Source: Antedon mediterranea (Eukaryota; Echinodermata; Crinoidea; Comatulida; Antedonidae). From it: a DNA stretch of 60,000 nt. This document shows, in pieces, positions 19,084-33,110 of this stretch. The notes beneath the pieces are model-generated. The model was not told the DNA's origin. It ran no database searches and saw nothing but the letters and a program-made list of their open reading frames with translations. Every line of letters begins with the position of its first letter. Within the stretch, counting starts at the first letter, position 1. The position numbers were made by a program, and so were the translations under genes. The DNA is taken from assembly GCF_964355755.1 (NCBI RefSeq), contig NC_092676.1, positions 29,277,871-29,337,870 on the forward strand. Reading direction: 5' to 3'.

Positions 19084-22000
19084 TAACATTAATACATATG
19101 TAAAATAACCATGAAAAATGCCACTAATTCTATATTATGACCCAATTAAAATCACATCGTTAAATCTTACTTTATACTGTTTTATTGCAGAAAGGATAAC
19201 AAACTAGGAATTCTCTAAAAATGTTTGGTTAGTTATGTATATAATATGTTATTTCATGTCTCGTAAGAATATCAAAATGACATCAATTCATTGTGCTGGT
19301 ATGCTGCATGTGCTCAGTTTTATTATGTTTTCATAATGTCACGATCGACTTAACAAGAAGATCTGCAGGATTGTCGTAAATTCATGTGTACAGTAGTTTG
19401 GTCATGTTAAAATAGTGAGACTCTCAATAGATTTTTCTATTTAATCCTATGGAAGTTTATCAACTAACTTATTTATCCAAAAGATTGTCTATTTTCAGTA
19501 CTTCTAAAAAAATGTTTTATCTAAAAGTTGACATACTGTAATTTATAATATCTGAGATATGATAACCGATAAAATTACCCAATTGCCAGGGTGGTCATGT
19601 TTCTTATATTTACAGTTATCATTACACAAACTAAAATTGAATCAAATTCTACCCCAGAGGCAGTTCCAAATATTGGCTTCAATAAGGCTTCATTTCAAGT
19701 AATAATTGCTTTGGCAACATTATTTTATTGGGTGTCTTATCGTTGCTTGATCTTTTTGGTATATTTGCCCAAAGGCTCTGTGATTGGTGTATGGCTGTTT
19801 ATTTGTTCTAGATTATGCTTTGTTTACTAAAGATTGGTGACCCCTGCATTGAGGCAAGACTTTAACAATTTTAATGGTAATTTTAACTGAATTAAACATT
19901 GAAACTTATCAATTTTAGACTGTATTTTTAGATAATATTTTGGCATAAAAATACATTTAATTGGAATAACAAGTATAAACTGTATAATATGAAATGTAGC
20001 CGTATATTTCAAACAATCATAGTGATTATCAACATGTTACATTGTCATCAGATACTGTTTGACTGTTCAAGCAATGCTGTATGTTTAGTTACATAATAAT
20101 TATTAAGACTTTAGTTTCAACATTGATTAAGGAACACATGTTGTCAAAATAATCACAGGATTTGCATAATTAATATGCAAGTCTGGAATTAAATTTTAAA
20201 TATCCAGTGATAATGATACAAAGCTCATAATGCAATGTTTGAAGAGAGATAATTAACAGAGTTTATTACCAATAGCGGAATCTCATCTGGAACAAAGTGG
20301 GGTCATAAAAACAAGATGTTAATCAAATGTAATTATTGTCTGTAGTAAGTGTTGATAGGATTAATGTTTACAAGTAAACCACCCAATTCAAGTATTGTAC
20401 ATTAAACATTAAACAGATACCACCTATTGAGATAGGAAGGGAATAAACATAAACCACACAGTTCCTTAGGGAATGTGCTTACCTATTGGCTTCCTATCCT
20501 CAAAGATTTTTAACAACATTCATGGTGTTATACATTTATTACATATTTTGGATGTGTTCTCAATTTTATTTTTATCGAGGACAAAATTTGTTTATAAATT
20601 CGCACTTTTTTTTTTATAACCGCACATGAAATATGTTTGTGTTTATTAATATTACCTTTGTTTGTGTACATTTTATTTGGCAATAAGGAAATTATCTTCG
20701 CATAACTTATATTTTTATAACAGCATATTTAAAATGACTGGGTCTGTTATGAAGAAATGAAAGTCATTGAACAATATAGAGTTGAAATAAGTCAACGAAT
20801 CTCATAAATATGAGAATCCCGGTGGGAAATAGCAGTTATTTCTCAACATAAAAAGTATTACATCTCCAAATGTGGTTTCCATAAAATGATTAGGTAGCTA
20901 GGTTTTGTAGGTCTACCCAGCTTTGACCCTTTAACTGGTTGTTATAAACATTTAAAATAGCAGGTGAACTAGAACATAAAAACGAGTGAATATACGAGAA
21001 GGTAGAATGTAATTTGAAAGTGATGAGGGATAGAAGCAAGGAAGCACATCGTATATTTTCATGCTGTGTTTACAACTTAACACTAACATAACAGCTAATC
21101 ATTTTGTTGGGGAAGGGGAGTAGAGCAATGGCTGAATTGAGGTACAATCATGGACCTTGTAACTGTATCTAATTTATACAGTAGGTCCGTGGTACAATAT
21201 ATCATGTATCAATGGAAAAGTCTATACCTGTATACAGTTTTTTTTAATTCAAATTTAGTCGGTGTTTACATTACAGTACATCCAACGTTCCCAAAGCTAA
21301 ACTGTACTAGCCTAAAATGTTTGGTTTTCTGTATTAATTCTGTTGGAACCAAATTCTGAAATACAGTAGGTTTTAATGAAATAGGATGAGGTAAAAAATT
21401 GGGTCTGATGTCTTATTTTGAAAATCACTTTCCATTACATGATATTTTCTTGTGCTACAATTTGACAAATAGGTTTATTTCAGGATTGTTTTTTTAGCGT
21501 TAGTAGTGTAGGGATATGAGATCGTAATCTATCACATTTTATTCACTAATGTTAATGATAATGGTGTTGAGTGTCGTGTTATCTGATTGGAAGTTACTTG
21601 TTGATTTACAGAAATTCAAATTCTGTTTCCAGGTTTATATATTTATAATAATCCAAAAGAGTTTATGAATGATAGTTCTGTTTACTACAGAAGTTATGAG
21701 GTATTCCTGTAAAATAGTACAGTAACTCTTTAATGTCAACACCAGATCGCCCTAATTTACTACGTCATAGTCTATCATAGTTAATATATACCCATAAGAA
21801 TTCAACTGGGATGTTTAAAGGCTTTACGAACTATCATGTCAACACTTCTCGTATCTAGATACTTCTATAGTAAAGAGCTCTAAGTAGATAGTTGATACAC
21901 TCAACAATCAGTGACAATAGTTAGTGAAACCAGTATTACTTGAAACTTGATCTTACACAAATACCACTTCTTTATCAACCTTTGCATAGACTTGGATAAA

Positions 22001-23049
22001 TTCTTTATTCAGTGTTATAGAATTCTTTACTTTAATATACAGCTTCTGTTTGTTCCAATGCAATATAGTCAAACTGCAATTGACCTTCTAATACCTATTC
22101 ATTGTGCTAAATACCTCCCCAGGGTTCCTGTACGTCTGTCTTTGTTCGGGGCTAGCCACGTTGAGGGGTAACAATGTACTACTGCTAAATACGCTTAAAA
22201 ATACTTTATATTAAATGTACTGACGTGTAAGAAGACGTATAAGTCTAGTCGTTATTTGTAAGAGTAAAAACTAAATTTAAATTGCTTGATTAATTTAATA
22301 CTTTTAGAAATTAGTTTTATTTATGGAACAAAAAAGTTTTTTTCTTTCCGGTGGGATACCTTTTGTTTTGTGTAAATGTTGTTTAATTATGATAGAGATT
22401 ATTTAGGCATGATTATTTTCTTAAATTTTCTTTACACGATTTAAGTGCAAACACTTAATTTAGTGTTTTTAAAAATATTCATATACATACAGTATTTGTT
22501 TTTCATGTCAAGTTAAGTTAAGTCTTAATAAGTCTAAAATTATTTTGTAACAGGTTTCCCATGTTGTGTTTTCGTACCAACGTGATACATTTGTGTACAA
22601 AGAATGCAGTTGTGACGCAGAATCAGTTTATAATCGTAAAAATATAATATAAAAGACTTTAATTTTGTTACATTGTGTTTGTCAAAGGTTTAATGAAAGA
22701 GTTTATTCTGCAATACAAAGTGTGTAACCACAATCTTGGTGAAATTCATCTGTTCCTTTTGTATTGGTCCGATGGTTTAATAGGTAAAGAAATTAGTTGG
22801 TGTAAATCTGATCAATCTATTTGTGTGAGGTTATTTGGGTTTTATTTAGAAATGGATTTGGATTCACAATAAACCGGTTAAATATTACAAGAAAATAGAA
22901 ATGGATAATGAGGTAATACCAGGACTGTCCCTTTGAAGTCTTTGTCGGTAGTGCGGTACGGAATGCCACAAATTGATATAAATGGATTGAGGCTGGAGTG
23001 TCACTGTCTGCACTTGAAGGAGTAGGAAGCAAGGAATGTTAATTAATGA

Positions 23050-23410
23050 GTCACTTTGATTTAATGCTTGTCTTACCTGTACAGGAGCTTTCAATGTGCT
23101 ACACATTGATTTTAAATGGCTACTCTGTCCATAGTGGTCACTTTGATTTAATGCTTGTCTTACCTGTACAGGAGCTTTCATACTGCAGTACCGGTACACC
23201 TTGATTTTAAATGGCTACTCTGTCCATAGTGGTCACTTTGATTTAATGCTTGTCTTACCTGTACAGGAGCTTTCATCCTGGAGTACACCTTGATTTTAAA
23301 TGGCTACTCTGTCCATGGTGGTCACTTTGATTTAATGCTTGTCTTACCTGTACAGGAGCTTTCATCCTGCAGTACACCTTGATTTTAAATGGCTACTCTG
23401 TCCATGGTGG
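23050..23410. repeat. four-copy tandem repeat of about 90 bp
   Basis: Units start with GTCACTTTGATTTAATGC near 23,050, 23,137, 23,232 and 23,321, and contain TTACCTGTACAGGAGCTTTC and TGGCTACTCTGTCCAT. Lengths of 87, 95, 89 and 90 bp vary mainly in a short CAGTACACC segment. Open frames crossing it on the minus strand are by-products of the repetition. Confidence 0.93.
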
Positions 23411-24160
23411 ACAGTAACTCTCAATTCTTAATATTGATCATAAACCTGTACGGTGTAGATTCATACAATACAAATCGGAAAAGAGATTCTTGTATACATT
23501 ACATTTGCCAAAAATGATGTATTACCATATAAATTATGATTAATTCTGACATAGGTGAGCACAATGGACAACTTTTGTAAATATCTTCGGCTTGTATTCC
23601 TTAAATTTTAACATTTTTAGTCAAAAAGGACAATATTGTACCATTCAATTATGATATTATTCAAATACCACTGTATAAACCCATACTCAAGTATAATTCC
23701 AATCCCCTTAATTTTATGCAAATGTCATGACCAGCCCCCGTGGGACTACACTCAGGTCACAGTTCTATTTCCAAATTTTATGAATACAGTTAATTTAACT
23801 TATCTTTAACTTGTTCCACTTGAATGATTCTCATACCTAGTTGATTAACTTCAGTATAGAAATATTTGGTTATTAATATAATAAAATGCATATTTACATG
23901 TCATCAACATCGTCACCGTGCACTTGAATTGCTTCTTTATTTGGGCGTGCAAATCGGCCAGAATGCGGGATGTTTTCGTAGAGAGAGATTATAAGTTTAT
24001 TTTCCTTGTTATTACACCATTTTATTGTCTGTTGTACTTTAGGTTTAATCAAGCATTGGTATAAAGTTGTACATGTTTAAATCTGTTTGTGTTTGTTGGG
24101 AAGGTGCGTTAAACATTGCACAGTTTGTGAGGGCAGAGTGACAAGTGTATCGGGCGTAAT

Positions 24161-24362
24161 GATCGAGCGTGGCCTAACACAGAAAGGAGTTCCACACGTT
24201 TTTATTCCGCTTGTTGATTGAGTTTTAAGATTTCGCATCTAAAACTTCTTTTACTCATTTATGATTGAGCATGGCTAACATGGAAAGGAGTTCCACACAT
24301 TTCTGCTCTGCTTGTTAATTGAGTTTTACGATTTTGCATCTAAAACTTCTTTTACTCATTCA
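24161..24362. repeat. 102-bp tandem duplication
   Basis: Two copies of a unit starting GAT(C/T)GAGC(G/A)TGG, with GGAAAGGAGTTCCACAC-type and GCATCTAAAACTTCTTTTAC segments. The copies begin at 24,161 and 24,263 and have diverged by roughly a dozen differences. No coding potential is seen. Confidence 0.9.
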
Positions 24363-25746
24363 TAGACTTTTATTAGCAAATGTAAAAAAAAATGGTATGA
24401 GAACAAAATGTATTTTTCTGTGACTTTAAGCCCATAAGCTACGCTTCATATTTGCTGGCACGATGGAAGCGTTGGGTTTGGCAGCAGGTTGAATGAAACA
24501 TTCCAAACTTGTTGATATTTGCTGATAGTACAGTACCGGTAATCTCTCCAAGCTAGTAAAACATCTCTTTTTGTTTAAATTTGTAGTATGAGTAAGGAGG
24601 TAAACGGAAGCTTTTATAAGTGGATCCCTCTGTTCCTAAGAGTAGCCTCACAGAGTAACTAACTAATTATCTTATTATACCCACATGGGTTTTACTACTT
24701 TAAGCCTACTGTTTATATTTTAACGGAAATTTTTTTCCTCCCCTTAATAATTCAAAGGTTGTTATTGTTAGTCACTCTTTTTACTTGTCACTTATTGCAA
24801 GTGTGTTAATCATACAACATGCAATATACAGTGAATTTGGATGTCTGTTGCTGTAAATTGTTTTCCGCCTTGGATCAGAAATGCTATTGAGATTGAGGAC
24901 ACAAGGCTTAACACGAACAATACGTTAGAGCGTAACTACCACAGGCAACACAGATGTCCATCAAAAACACAGATAAAGCATGCTTACTGGACTGTAATGA
25001 TTCCAACAAAATTATGAGTGTTGTAACCTGTCCATCAAGTCAATCAAGTGCTTTAGGACTCACAGACAACTTCCTTTTTTAGTAAGTAATTATCAGGGTG
25101 TTTAGAGCCTGATTAACTCGTCTAATTCCGTCGTGATTTCTATGAGAACACAAATTAAAAACTTCCTCCCGTCAAATTAACACGATTTGTGTTTTTAAAA
25201 TTTAGTAGAGCATGAATTAAAAAATGTTTACTTTTATTGTAAGCTATTGCCAATCAAATTTTAAAAACCATTGTAATACCTGAAAAGCAATACATGTTGA
25301 CGACAATTATTTTAACACTTAATTTTCAAATTTATAAAATAGAGACTACAGTATAATATAGCATTTCATCCTATTAGTAGTTTTCCAATTTTTGAAAATC
25401 ATCCTGATGAGTCATGACACGTTGAAATGGTTTTGTCATCTTTTTTATTCATGTTCTACAAAATGGTACACTTGTATTGTAACAGGTAGTTTCCATACAA
25501 ACTGTGAACTTTTCTAACTTCACTATGTATGTACAGTAACGCACCATCTGTTTAACAGCTTATTGGTGTACGTTTCCTAATCCTGTCAATCCTCGGATCA
25601 AAGGTTTATATAAATCGACCACATTTTCTACCCTAGATGTGCAAAAGGAAACCAATATTTCCAGCTATCAAAACTAAATTTAATATTTTCAAAATGTGAG
25701 CATTGATATCTTAATATGATCAAAATTGTAATTTAAAAACACATTT

Positions 25747-25909
25747 TATAGCTGTCTCTACACTATTAAACTTTATGTTACAAAAAATGTGATGTGCACA
25801 TATGGACATGATGATGTCATATCACTACCATATTTGGAGATACCACTACCATATTTGGGCACATCAAACTTTTTTGTTGAACTAGTTTGATAGAGTAGAC
25901 AGAGCTTTA
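25747..25909 (+). mobile_element. MITE-like element A, copy 2
   Basis: The left end TTATAGCTGTCTCTACACTA is partly degraded. The core has GTGATGTGCACATATGGAC and ATGATGATGTCATATCACTA, then about two 21-bp units. The right end is AACTAGTTTGATAGAGTAG followed by ACAGAGCTTTA. Same orientation as copy 1. Confidence 0.85.
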
Positions 25910-28900
25910 CAGTACTACAGTTCAGCCTATAATACAAGGATGTGTGTGAAAATTGTTACTGTAGCTTCAGAAAAATGATTAAAACATAGAATTTTATTGA
26001 TGTTTTATTGTTGTGGATGTTGGTGGTATAAACGCCAGTTAGTCTGTAGGATTATCATTTCATTATCATTGCACTTTTTGTGGATTATTTCAGCCTAGTC
26101 TTGGTTCATGATGACCTTGCATACAATTCGTAAATTAATGAATATCATTTTGAAATAATGCAATCATACGAAATTCTCCAAAATTACAAGTGTTTACATT
26201 ATTATATGGTTAGTACAATAGCTTCATCCATCTACCATGTAGAATGTTTAGTGAAATGTTTGCAGTATAAATCCTCCGTATTCAATGCAAATTCTTGGAA
26301 AAAAACAAGTGATTTTCATGTTAATGATTTTGAGTAGCCTAAGCGCCATCCATTAATTACAACACGCCATCATTTTTATTCTGAAGCCTGTAGGGATCCT
26401 GTCCTATACTACATGCTTTCATCCACATAATTCCAATTTCCATGTTCACAAGATGTGCGTACGAGCTAGGATTAACTGATTAAGATGCGATAACCAAATA
26501 AATGATGCATTTTAATATACGCAACGAACAGTGATTGTTAGTCTTGGTCAACCCGGTAATGTACGTGTCTATCTGGATATTTCTACTTGTCTATTGATCC
26601 TGTGTATAAATTTAATTTGAGGATGATAGAAATTATGGAGTGTTAAAACCTTACTGGAGATCTTGAAATATGCAAGCTACTGTATGAATATTTTATTTAT
26701 AACACCGGCAATAAAAATCTATTTCGTATATTTATGATCAAATTTTGATCATAAATTTTGATCATAAATTTTTATAAAACATGAAAGGGTTAAAGAAAAA
26801 CTATTAATAAAAGTAATAAGTGTCATTAGTTTATCAGCAGTGGTTTTACTACTATACACTACAAGCTGTAAACAGGTCATTTTTTAGGATACAGTTTTAT
26901 ACATTGTTTGAGCCAATTATGGTATTAAGAAAAATTCCTAATAATTAAGGTAATGCAAGTCATCATGAAATTGGTCTTCTATTTCTTAGCTGGATAAACT
27001 TGTCATAATTCTCTTTGAAGAGCGAGATTTAACCCGATAAGTGCAACATTCATTCCTCCATCATAAATGATACAGTCTGCAAACCACACCCTTATATAAA
27101 GAAAAAGAACTCATTTATTAGAATTAATTACTGAATAAGAATTTGTTTACACCAAGTAGTACTTAGCTCACATTGATTAGAAAGTAAATAAATGATATTT
27201 GCTGTAAGAATATTGCTTGGATTTAATAAGGATTAGTTGTACAGTAGATTAAGCATGGGATTAGTGAAGCCTGGTGGGTGTTAATGTAACTCGCGTTTGC
27301 AGTGGATTAACACATAGGAAATAGAAGGGATTTTTGCTAAGGAGGTGATTTAAAGTCAATCTTAATCACAGACTTAAGTAATCAAGATTACTATTTCTGA
27401 ACTTCGTAATAAATTGATTTATTTTCAACGTAACTTCACAGGAAGTTTGTAGAGAGGACTTAAATCTCTGCTAAATTGTCCTCGACAAAATGATATCTTA
27501 ATTATATTTTAAGCTTGGGTTCTGGAGCTTGTAGTTCCTGTTTTTTTTTCTGTTTTTAGTTAGTATACAGATCCACAGTTGAAGTACATGATTTTAGCCT
27601 TGAAAATTAGTATGCTTACCTACAGTTTTTATTCCATGGTTATGGGTTCGATTCCTTCTCTGTACCTGTACTGTAGAATATTTAGTTTGAGTCAATAGAC
27701 TACAGTAAGTAAATAAGACTTGAATATTTTATTGTAAGATGAATTAGCTGAAAGTTTAGGAAAAATAAAGATTTTGTTTCTGATAATAAATCAATTTTAA
27801 AACAAATCAAGATGTATTTTTGATACCTTTTATAGTTTTATAATGTTTCCAGTTCAACGAAAAGTTCACTTTTCTTTCTAGGTTAAAAAGACATTGTATG
27901 AATAAAAGTAAAGAAAACCTTGTAGGCATATGAACGAACAACGATAAATTAGAAGTTAAATTTATGGATTTGAACTAAAAGTTTAAATTCAGAAATGTTT
28001 AAATGTGTTTATCATGATATGTGAACAAGGTTCTGACACCAAACACCATTACGCTATTTAAACCTTCATATGAAATATGATTAGATTTGACGTTTGTTGC
28101 CCAACCAACTCCGCAGTGAGCCATTTGGGATGGCCTAGAGCAGACTAAAGCCTCTCTAGGAGGGAGACACTTGAAATTGATACCATAGACACATGCAGAA
28201 AAACATACACTGAAAATCCTCAGATAATTCCTATTGCCCACAAGGAACATGTTAACAATAGGCAGAAACAAAATAAACAATTTCATATTATTATTACTTT
28301 TTACTGTATAATGTATTTTTTCAGCAACTTCTTCATAATGTTGTAAAAATAAAATTGTATCCTTAAAGAGAGTGCTAGTTCCCTTTTGGGATTCAACCAA
28401 GGCTGGTATTAATTGGCGTAGCCTAGATTTTAAGTTTATGACGGAAGTGGTTTTGTTAGTTTAAGAATTTTTTATGACATTAATATTACCAAAATAAACT
28501 TAGTAGTTTTTTAACATGCTAACATTATACAGTTTATTGTTAAGATTGATTGCATTGCGAATTAGTATTATGGCATTTTTAAGCATGTATACTTATTAAT
28601 TACCTTATATAGATGTTTATATTTTCATTAATTGCCTAAATACATGGTCAAGCAAACATTTAACATTCTCCGATGGCCTTTTAAACTTTTTATTATGATT
28701 TTACAAAACAGGTTAAAACTATCAAACCCTCTGGCTTGATATTTTACTACACAATACATGGTCAAACCAACAGTAAAACAAATGACAATGAATGTGAAAA
28801 TGAATGTGAAAAGGTCTGGTTTTTGGTTAGCACTGGTGTGCACTTGGGTAATGTAATTTGGCCATTCTACCAATCTCTACCACATTTTTATTGAGGGTCA

Positions 28901-30076
28901 TAAATTTTAGCAAAGAAGGTCAGACGAATACTTCCGTTAATTACGCATTAACAACATTTTGACCAGGACCAAATCTAAATTGCCCCTTGCAAAGTTATCA
29001 GACATCATCAGACAGGTTATAATGTAGTATAAAGCAATATTATTTTATGACATATGGTTGTATTACCATCCTATCAAAAAGCAATTAATATAATAATGGC
29101 TATTCAAAATTAAAACCATTGAAGAATTAAGGAACATTACATTGAGCGGTTATATTAAAACAATGGTATGTGTGAAATATCTACATCATTCATTTAATAA
29201 TATAAAATTATTAAAAAAGCATTATTGTTAAAAGTAAATCATTATCACAAAGAATTCTTTCATTTCTTTTGCCAATAATAAAAATGACAATAAACGATCT
29301 ACGAGAGTGATAGAAACTAGACCAAAATGTAAAATGTTCAAACTAGATTTGAAGAAAAAAAAATTGAGATTGTAGAACAAAAAAATTCCCAGACATTTTA
29401 AATATTTGCATTATTGAAGATCCCAAGACAGGATGTCCCATTAACATTATTAAACGACTAATAATAATGATGATAGTAATCAATGAAATATACACAATTA
29501 CATCATCCACCATTGTGTGGGTGACCATTGTGTATATTTACTGTAGTTCCCAAGATCTCTATCAATACAATTGTTAATTCAGTAGAATAGCTATTCACAT
29601 TTCTGACAAGTTCTCATGGGTGGTGTAGCAAACAGTTATTGTTATTGAAAAATGGTTTACTTTCGACATTATTAAAGAGCTTTCAGGTTTTGACAACTTA
29701 CGAAATTGAAAGCATCAATGAAAAATACAATTACATGTTGCAATTTACAATCAAGATTCTTTTTTTTTTTTATTCATATTTCAAAATACATGTACAAGAA
29801 TAAAACATTTTTAAAAACACATTATTTTTCTTTTGCAATCGCAGCATAAAAAATCATTTGTCAAAATCAGTTATATTGTACATTGCAATTATAATTCATA
29901 ATAAAAAACGATCGATAAGGTCCTTAATATTGATTCTCCATAGTCATCTTCCATTAGAACATACTTTTATGAATTTTGAATAAAACAAATTTGATTTATA
30001 CAAAATTGAAATTTATGTTTTAAATTGTTATTTGACAGCAAGAGCAGCCTAGGTACAGTATACAGGTTGATATCAG

Positions 30077-30099
30077 CATGGAGGTATTATACCTCCATG
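30077..30099. repeat. 23-bp near-perfect palindrome
   Basis: CATGGAGGTAT, a central T, then ATACCTCCATG. The symmetry extends outward through GATATCA words on both sides, so the whole foldback is roughly 30,069-30,106. Possible hairpin or dimeric-factor site; function unknown. Confidence 0.7.
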
Positions 30100-30452
30100 A
30101 TATCAGGTAATATCAGTATAGTACTTAAGATGCTACTTAATTTTAAGCACTGTAGATTTAGTATTTATATACCTTGGCAGATAACCTTTTGAGAGATATC
30201 TAAAAACATTAACGCTTTATTGGAACTTAAGTGTTTTTATCTCGGTTGTCTGAGGTCCTTTAACTCTTTTGGTTTTCATCACTGTCTAATCATAAAATAG
30301 GAATTTGCATTATAAACTTGTAAAAGAATCTTCGAATTTAGGTGCCTACTGTAATCGTAAAATAAAATATACCACATGAATCAACTACAGTAGTGTCTCA
30401 AATTATTTCTCACCTGGGTAATTAAAAAAATTAATACAATGACTACAGTACT

Positions 30453-30588
30453 TTAAGCTTTGTCTACACTAATTGATGTAACAAAAATATGTGATGTGCC
30501 CATACATACAGTAAATGGACATGATGATGACATATCAGTACCATATTTGGGCACATCACACTAGTTTGAAAGTGTAGACAGAGCTTTA
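30453..30588 (+). mobile_element. MITE-like element A, copy 3
   Basis: The left end TTAAGCTTTGTCTACACTA and the right end AGTGTAGACAGAGCTTTA are both well kept. The internal part is short, with one 21-bp unit and a small insertion (CATACAGTAAA). The left flank reads CTTTAA and the right CTTTAG, compatible with a TTAA-like target but not proof of it. Confidence 0.85.
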
Positions 30589-32842
30589 GAGTTTCCACTA
30601 CATGCATTAAAGTTGGTTTAATCATACTGCATAGTGATACCAGTAAGTACTACATTACTGTTTTTTCCTACGATGTGATTTAATGTTTATTACCTACATT
30701 CCTTCCTGTTTAATCATTTAAAAAAAACATAATTGGTTTGATGAATAAATCCCAAAATGGGGCAAGGTGCTAACCTACTCATTAAAATATGTAATAGCAG
30801 CTATTGTTTTACTGCTTGATTTAGTCAAATTTCAGAAGTAATGTTATAATTGGCTGAGACAGGTAAGTCATAAGATAAGTCTTGGATTTATTGCTTCTTT
30901 TCAACTTGTAAAATTAGTTGCACATGGAAATGAATTTAGCTGGTTTCAAAGGGACTAGCTAAGTATGAAGTCATTTTAAAGCTACGCAATAAGTCTGAAC
31001 TTTATGCATTTGGAACGGTTTAGTACCCACACATTTGAAGGATCAATTCCCTGGGTCCAATGTAAGAAATTATTAAGTATGTAATAACCCTCGACAGGCA
31101 ATTTATATTACTGAATAAGACTGTTGTATGGCGTAATAATATTGCAATAAAATTCTACAGCCGCTCATTAAATTCCAAAAAAGAAATTGGTGTCAGTAGA
31201 GTACTATAATTTTAATAAATTTGATGTTATGTTACAAATAATTTTGCTAAGCAACGGAAATCATACAGTTGACAATTTCTATGATAATTATTTGAAAAAA
31301 AAACTTTATTTACAACTTCTGTAGAAGTTCTAAACCATACCTAAATTAATTGATCTGGATGGCAATTACATTTATAATTGTTTTCATTTCTGAAGCAATG
31401 TCGTTAGTACAGCAATTATCACATCCAAATTAACTTAAACTTAAAGATTGCAATCATTTTATGTTATTCCAATTGCTTTGATAATTCACCACAATCATTA
31501 AATAACATTAACTTATTCTATAATAACATAATTTGAATAATTATTAAATTATTCCGTCTGTGAGCAGACATTTGGGACCAAAAACGCTCTTCTGTGATAT
31601 TTTACAGATTTATGTGTTTATAGAAACAACCATATTTAAGATGATCAAATAAAAAAACTGTGAATTGTAAACTTCAACATGTTTATGCGCATATTAGGTA
31701 TGACAAAAAAAAATATAATAGAAACAGTAAACTTATATTGACCCTGAATTTAAATATAGACCCCTATCCAATTTTCTAAGGCTTAACAGTGTTGCTTCAC
31801 CTTATTTCTTAGGTTATGTACCGGTATATGCTTCTATTTCAATGCCATTTCTTTGTTAGAATATGACTAAACTGCTTAATACAATTTATATGCAAGATAG
31901 TAACTGTTTTGAATGAACTACTGTTACAATGTCCTCAAGACATCTTTACATCGATCTGTTTCTTGTTATTGATCCGGCTTAATCCCCTGGTCATCAGCTG
32001 AATGAACGGTAATCACAAATGGGAAGACTTTTAAACACTAATGCTTGGTTTCTCTCAATCATATCAAACTCATCGCCAGGGCTGTTGCCTTATTTCTCAC
32101 AGAAACCCACATTATTAATTTAAAATGATTGGTTTTATTAATACAGAACCTTAGAATTTAATATTAAAATTTTTTGAAATATTATTTTAGAAAGGTTATA
32201 TTGATTATGCCATATTTAATGCTTGAAATGTGTTAAATTATTGCCATCTGCTCTACAGCACCATCATTTTGTGCTCTGTAATTAAATTTGCTATTTAATT
32301 TGGAATAACTGAGAGAGACACAACTCTTGATAATATCACATTAGAAAGGCATGCAGCTAGTCCATTAAAAGCCATTGTTTATAGGCCTTATTTGACTTCT
32401 CTCGTAATCTATCGCATCTTCAGTTAGACTATGAAGTCTATTTCCTACCCCTCTCTCTTTCTGAAGAGAAATTACTGTATGATATTTTTGGCTCATGTAG
32501 CCCATTTTTTAAATTTTATTTATTTTCTGTTATTTATTTCCGAGACTTAAGCTAAACTTGTTTTTGTCATGTTTTGTTCTCATCTATTGTATACCAAGTA
32601 GCTGTTTTGACTGCTTTAGCGTCTACCATTCAACACTGCTTACAAACAAAGACCATTTACTTAGCCGTTTTTACCCAAAAGGTTGACTGTGAAAGATCGA
32701 GAAAATAAACTTTTCAATATAAACATAAATCATGTTCGCATAGCACATTTTTCAAACATGTTTACATCTGTACCATGCAGGTATTTTACATTCAACATTC
32801 CCCCCCTTGTGAGAGTACCCTCTTTTGGGATTATACATTATG

Positions 32843-32855
32843 TGACCTATGACCT
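32843..32855 (-). promoter_or_regulatory. second perfect DR1 nuclear-receptor-type site
   Basis: TGACCT A TGACCT on the plus strand, i.e. AGGTCA-x-AGGTCA on the minus strand, with exact half-sites. It is within the putative long intron after the 16.5-kb exon. Assignment is by motif only. Confidence 0.4.
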
Positions 32856-32977
32856 ACCTAGACTTTTGTAACATCCATCTTAGGCAACTAACTTCCTGTT
32901 ATACAAATATATTGCAGGAAAATGGAAAATATTTAATTTCAGACGTTTGATAAATTTAACTATGAGACGTCATTCAT

Positions 32978-33110
32978 TATGGTTCCCACTAGGATGCAAT
33001 GCAATGACTTACACTTATAAATTGACCAATCACAAGCAACAGTTTGTATAATCATTTACTTGTGATTGGTCAAATTTTGCGATGTATGTATGCTTTTGCA
33101 TTTACAACCA
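32978..33110. mobile_element. MITE-like element B relative (copy 2, diverged)
   Basis: It starts TATGGTTCCCACTAGGATGC and has an internal inverted pair ATTGACCAATCACAAG (33,021) and CTTGTGATTGGTCAAAT (33,059). The left end matches copy 1 at TGGTTCCCACTAG, but the right terminus is degraded. The inner CAATCACAAGC words also occur in copy 1. Confidence 0.65.

Larger units (their letters stand above)
16664..23049. other. non-coding stretch, probable intron 1 of the 16.5-kb gene
   Basis: AT-rich with no exon I can support. It contains a 43-bp duplication (18,583-18,670) and a small foldback (19,038-19,083). Open frames at 17.1, 19.6 and 21.9 kb are hydrophobic and low in complexity, as expected by chance in AT-rich DNA. 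Confidence 0.6.

Noticed and set aside
22817-23199. Two minus-strand open frames with repeated KAPVQVRQALNQSD-like segments
   Set aside because: They are produced by the 90-bp tandem repeat at 23,050-23,410.
27999-28400. 133-codon minus-strand open frame
   Set aside because: No domain or family signature is visible and there is no flanking splice structure that I could join. It is probably chance or a repeat.
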